Origin: Agromyces allii
GTDB lineage: Bacteria > Actinomycetota > Actinomycetes > Actinomycetales > Microbacteriaceae
NCBI RefSeq assembly: GCF_009749385.1
Contig: NZ_WBIN01000008.1
Location: forward strand, 62,001-126,000
Reading direction: 5' to 3'
Length of the DNA stretch: 64,000 nucleotides
The position numbers and the translations under genes were made by a program. How positions within the stretch are numbered: position 1 is the first letter of the stretch; every line of letters begins with the position of its first letter. This document shows positions 61,146-64,000 of the stretch, piece after piece. The notes below the pieces were generated by a model. The model was not told the origin of the DNA and did no database searches. It worked only from the letters and a program-made list of their open reading frames with translations.

Positions 61146-62142
61146 TGTGTCGCACCCTCGGGTCGATGAATCCGTAGATGAGGTCCATGAAGAAGTTGGC
61201 GGCCAGCACCGTGAGCGTGATCACGAGGAACACGCCCTGCATGAGCGCGTAGTCGAGGCCCTGCACCGCCTGGATCATGAGCTTGCCGATGCCCGGATAG
61301 CTGAACACCTGCTCCATGACGATCGACCCGGCGACGACGAAGCCGAGGGCGATTCCGAAGCCGGCGAGGCTCGGGATGGCGGCGTTGCGCGACGCGTACT
61401 TCGTGCGGACCCGACGCGGGGTGAGCCCCTTGGCCTCGGCGGTCACGACGTAGTCCTCGGACATCGTCGAGACCATCATGTTGCGCATGCCGAGCAGCCA
61501 GCCTCCGACCGAGGAGATCACGATCGTGGTCGCCGGCAGGATGGCGTGGTACACCGCGCTGCCCACGAACGCCCAGCTGAGCTCGGGGCCCGCCGGGAAC
61601 TCGAACACGTCGTAGCCGCCGACGATCGGGAACCATCCCAGCTGCACCGAGAACACCGCGACGAGCACGAGCGCCAGCCAGAAGTACGGGATGGATTGGA
61701 AGACCGTCGTGACGGGGACGAGATGGTCGAGCTTGGTGCCGCGCCGCCACCCCACCCATGCGCCGACGACGATGCCGAGCATGAATGAGATGACGGTCGC
61801 GACGCCGACCAGCGTGATCGTCCACGGCAGTGCCGCGGCGATCAGGTCCGAGACGGTGGCCGGATACCGCGTCGAGGAGACGCCGAGGTCTCCCTGCAGC
61901 AACCGGCCCCAGTACGCGAGGTACTGGTCCCACATGGACATGTCCTTCCCGGCCCCGAGGATCGAGGTGATCGCCTGGATCGTCTCCTCCGAGAGCGGAC
62001 GCCCGCCGCTCGCACGCCGGAGCTTGCCCAGCATGATCGCGGCCGGGTCGCCCGGCAGAAGGCGCGGGAGCAGGAAGTTGAGCGAGATCGCCGCCCACAG
62101 GGTCACCAGGTAGAAGGCGACCCTCCGCAGGTAGAAGCTCAT
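61138..62142 (-). CDS. ABC transporter permease (OppB/DppB-like)
   Basis: 334 residues. The OppB start is MSFYLRRVAFYLVTLWAAIS, followed by LLPRLLPGDPAAI. Six helices are present, the coupling loop EDYVVTAEAKGLTPRRVRTK lies near residue 225, and the end is FMDLIYGFIDPRVRH. It forms the channel with the OppC-like partner. The start lies 51 bp after the stop of the binding-protein gene. Confidence 0.94.
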   Translation of the reverse strand: MSFYLRRVAFYLVTLWAAISLNFLLPRLLPGDPAAIMLGKLRRASGGRPLSEETIQAITSILGAGKDMSMWDQYLAYWGRLLQGDLGVSSTRYPATVSDLIAAALPWTITLVGVATVISFMLGIVVGAWVGWRRGTKLDHLVPVTTVFQSIPYFWLALVLVAVFSVQLGWFPIVGGYDVFEFPAGPELSWAFVGSAVYHAILPATTIVISSVGGWLLGMRNMMVSTMSEDYVVTAEAKGLTPRRVRTKYASRNAAIPSLAGFGIALGFVVAGSIVMEQVFSYPGIGKLMIQAVQGLDYALMQGVFLVITLTVLAANFFMDLIYGFIDPRVRHNG

Positions 62143-62193
62143 GCCGCTGCCGTCCTCGGGTTGGGGATGGTTCGTTCCATGGGACCGCTCGGC

Positions 62194-63858
62194 CTACTTC
62201 GCCGGCGTGAGGTGCGTGAGCACGACCGCGTTGGCCACTGCGAGGTACGGCAGCGGCGCGGCGTACAGGTCGCCCTCGGTCGGCCATCCGCTGAACTTCT
62301 CGGTGTTGAAGAAGGACTGCGAGGCGTTCAGCACGACCGGGATGTACGGCAGGTCGCGAGCGATCTCGGCCTGGATGGCGGCGTACGCCTCCTGCTTCGT
62401 CGCGACGTCCTGGGTCGCTCCGGCCGCGAGCACGGCCGCGTCGACGGTCGGGTTCGTGTAGCGCGAGTAGTTCTGCCCGACGAGCGGCATCTCGCCGACC
62501 TTGGCGGTCGAGGTGCCCGCGAAGTACTCGTGGTAGTTCGAGTACGGATCGGCGACCAGGCTCTGGGTGAGTCCGTACAGCGCCATCTGGAAGTCGCCGT
62601 TCTGGATCGGGGTCCAGTACTCGGCGTCGGAGACCGTGCGGGCGTTGATGCGGATGCCCGCCTCGGCCGCCTGCTCGGAGATGAGCTTCGCGGCGTCGTT
62701 GTAGTCGGTCCAGCCGTCGGGCGAGAACAGGTCGATCTCGATCGCCGTGCCGCCCTTGCCGTAGAACCCGTCGGCGTCCTTGGTGTAGCCGGCGGCTTCG
62801 AGGATGGCGCCGGCTTCTGCGGCATCCGCCGTCTGCGGGCTCGTGGCGAGCTCGGGGTCGCTCAGCCACTGCTCGTCGCGCGGCTGGAGGGTGAACGACG
62901 GCGAGGATTCGCCCGCGAGGCCGGCGAACGCCTTGTCGGCGATCGTCGCGCGGTCGATGGCGACGTTGATCGCCTGGCGCACCGCCGGATCGGTCTGCGG
63001 GCCGACGCAGCCCAGGTCGGCGTTGGCGCAGGTCGTGATGGTGGTCGGGTCCTGCTGCTGGTTGAGCGTGGTGATCTTGCCCGAGGCGGTGACGGCGTCG
63101 GGGTTCGCGATGAACTGGCCGACCCAGTCGATCTTGCCGGTCGTCAGCAGGTCCTGCGACGACTGGTTCGAGTCGAGTCCGACGTACTGCACCTCCTCGA
63201 CGGCGGGGGCTCCGTCGCGGAACTGGTCGTTCGCCTCGACGGTGTACGCCGCGTCGGAGAAGCTCTTCAGCTTGTACGGGCCCGAGCCCACCGGCTCGGG
63301 GTTCGTCTCGGCCATGAAGTCGTCGATGTCGGCCCAGATGTGCTCGGGGATGATGTAGGTCGAGCCGAGCGTGAGCGAGGCGCTCGTGAACTGCGGTTCG
63401 CTGTAGGTGAGCACGACCGTGGTGTCGTCGGTGGCCTCAGCCGAGACGAACTGCTCGGACTTGTTCGAGCCGTAGCCGAACGTGAAGGCGACGTCGGCGG
63501 CGGTGAGCGCCTCGCCGTCGTTCCACTTGAGGTCGGGCTTGATGGTGACCGTGAGGGTGCGGCCGTCTTCGCTGTACTCGAAGCTGTCGCCGATCAGCCC
63601 CATGGGCGCGTCGGCCGACAGCTGGTTGAAGAAGAACAGCGGCTCGTAGATCGCACCGAACGTGGCGTGGACCGCGGTGTCGACGGCGAACGGGTTGAAG
63701 TTGTTGTTGATGGGGGTCGCGCTGCCCGCCCAGACCCGGAGGACGGCGGCGTCGCCGCCGGATCCTCCGGCCGACGGGGCGCACCCGGTCATTCCCAGGG
63801 CGATCGCGGCCGCTCCGGCGGCGAGCGCCACCGCGAGGGAGCGTTTGGTTCGAGTCAT
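62194..63858 (-). CDS. Family 5 solute-binding lipoprotein of the sugar/peptide ABC importer
   Basis: 554 residues. The lipoprotein signal ends in a lipobox, MTGC, with Cys26, followed by a Ser/Gly linker. The SBP_bac_5 fold shows AIYEPLFFFNQLSADAPMGL, LKWNDGEALTAADVAFTF and VRQAINVAIDRATIADKAF. This family binds peptides, but in actinobacteria also beta-linked oligosaccharides. With GH4, a GlcNAc-kinase-like protein and ROK in the same operon, a beta-glucoside or amino-sugar disaccharide is the best guess. ATG 63858 is preferred because GAGAGGA lies 8-9 bp upstream, while the in-frame ATG at 63867 has none. Confidence 0.92.
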   Translation of the reverse strand: MTRTKRSLAVALAAGAAAIALGMTGCAPSAGGSGGDAAVLRVWAGSATPINNNFNPFAVDTAVHATFGAIYEPLFFFNQLSADAPMGLIGDSFEYSEDGRTLTVTIKPDLKWNDGEALTAADVAFTFGYGSNKSEQFVSAEATDDTTVVLTYSEPQFTSASLTLGSTYIIPEHIWADIDDFMAETNPEPVGSGPYKLKSFSDAAYTVEANDQFRDGAPAVEEVQYVGLDSNQSSQDLLTTGKIDWVGQFIANPDAVTASGKITTLNQQQDPTTITTCANADLGCVGPQTDPAVRQAINVAIDRATIADKAFAGLAGESSPSFTLQPRDEQWLSDPELATSPQTADAAEAGAILEAAGYTKDADGFYGKGGTAIEIDLFSPDGWTDYNDAAKLISEQAAEAGIRINARTVSDAEYWTPIQNGDFQMALYGLTQSLVADPYSNYHEYFAGTSTAKVGEMPLVGQNYSRYTNPTVDAAVLAAGATQDVATKQEAYAAIQAEIARDLPYIPVVLNASQSFFNTEKFSGWPTEGDLYAAPLPYLAVANAVVLTHLTPAK

Positions 63859-64000
63859 CTCCGACATTCCTCTCGTGCTTCGTTGCGTGGAAGGTGGTGC
63901 AGTGACGCCGCGTGCAGGATCTCGGTGCTCACGCGTTACTGGAAGCGACCCTAACAGAAAACATAGTAACTGGAAACAAATCATTCAGTTTCTGTTTCCA
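63859..64000 (-). promoter_or_regulatory. Promoter/operator region of the sugar-uptake operon
   Basis: AT-rich compared with its surroundings. An inverted repeat TGGAAACA (63971-63978) and TGTTTCCA (63993-64000) touches the window edge. On the minus strand, AACTGA and TACTAT (about 16 bp apart) could be a -35/-10 pair. A related word, AGGAATGTTTACT, lies near 58280, upstream of the ROK gene, so both may be ROK operators. Confidence 0.45.

Overview
The window is chromosomal DNA from a high-GC actinobacterium, most likely a member of the Microbacteriaceae (Agromyces/Microbacterium-like). The reasons are the strong G/C third-position bias, an actinobacterial-type LexA box, class-E-like cell-wall sorting, an Rv2578c-type radical SAM protein and many 4-bp ATGA/GTGA gene overlaps. 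No rRNA, tRNA, transposase, integrase or CRISPR array was seen. Family calls come from reading the translated sequence and its motifs; no database search was run.

Region 1 (about 0.4-19.7 kb) is a complete, GC-rich exopolysaccharide (EPS) locus. It has an initiating phosphoglycosyltransferase and a GT4 on the plus strand. A tightly overlapping minus-strand operon follows in transcription order: Wzz-like protein, Wzy/ligase-like polymerase, GT2, flippase, SGNH esterase lipoprotein, Alg14/Alg13-like transferase, GT2. A divergent plus-strand operon holds GT4, GT2, a WS/DGAT-like acyltransferase, a hexapeptide acyltransferase, GT4, a secreted subtilase and UDP-glucose dehydrogenase. A 16-bp-stem bidirectional terminator closes it. 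Region 2 (19.7-27.4 kb) holds a Tat-exported beta-helix protein, a VanZ-like protein, a GH15 glycosidase, a DUF418 membrane protein, a small LPXTG-like surface protein and a DUF4012 protein.

Region 3 (about 27.4-38.8 kb) is clearly lower in GC (about 43% in a sampled line, against about 77% in region 1) and looks like an exchanged polysaccharide cassette. It holds a MenD-like ThDP enzyme abutting an NAD-dependent sugar epimerase/reductase, a second flippase, a GT2, a pyruvyl transferase, a DDD-motif glycosyltransferase, a second Wzy and two GT2s. It runs without a gap into region 4 (38.8-43.3 kb), the minus-strand head of the same operon: a second initiating phosphoglycosyltransferase, a truncated Asp-box protein, a low-molecular-weight tyrosine phosphatase (Wzb) and a BY-kinase (Wzc). 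The strain therefore appears to carry two separate Wzx/Wzy-type polymers, the second under Wzb/Wzc tyrosine-phosphorylation control.

Region 5 (43.4-54.6 kb) is mostly housekeeping: a CPBP protease, thymidine kinase, a pair of orphan sensor kinases, a radical SAM protein interrupted by a LAGLIDADG intein exactly inside its CxxxCxxC cluster and preceded by a perfect SOS box, an ABC-F protein, malate:quinone oxidoreductase, and a MerR regulator divergent from a small membrane protein across a 46-bp palindrome. Region 6 (54.7-64 kb) is a minus-strand carbohydrate operon: Opp-type ABC importer (lipoprotein, two permeases, two ATPases), ROK repressor, GH4 phospho-glycosidase and a BadF-type sugar kinase.

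A short word, GGATGCCGC (or its complement), recurs roughly thirty times across the GC-rich parts, often against the local codon preference, and I did not see it anywhere in the low-GC cassette.
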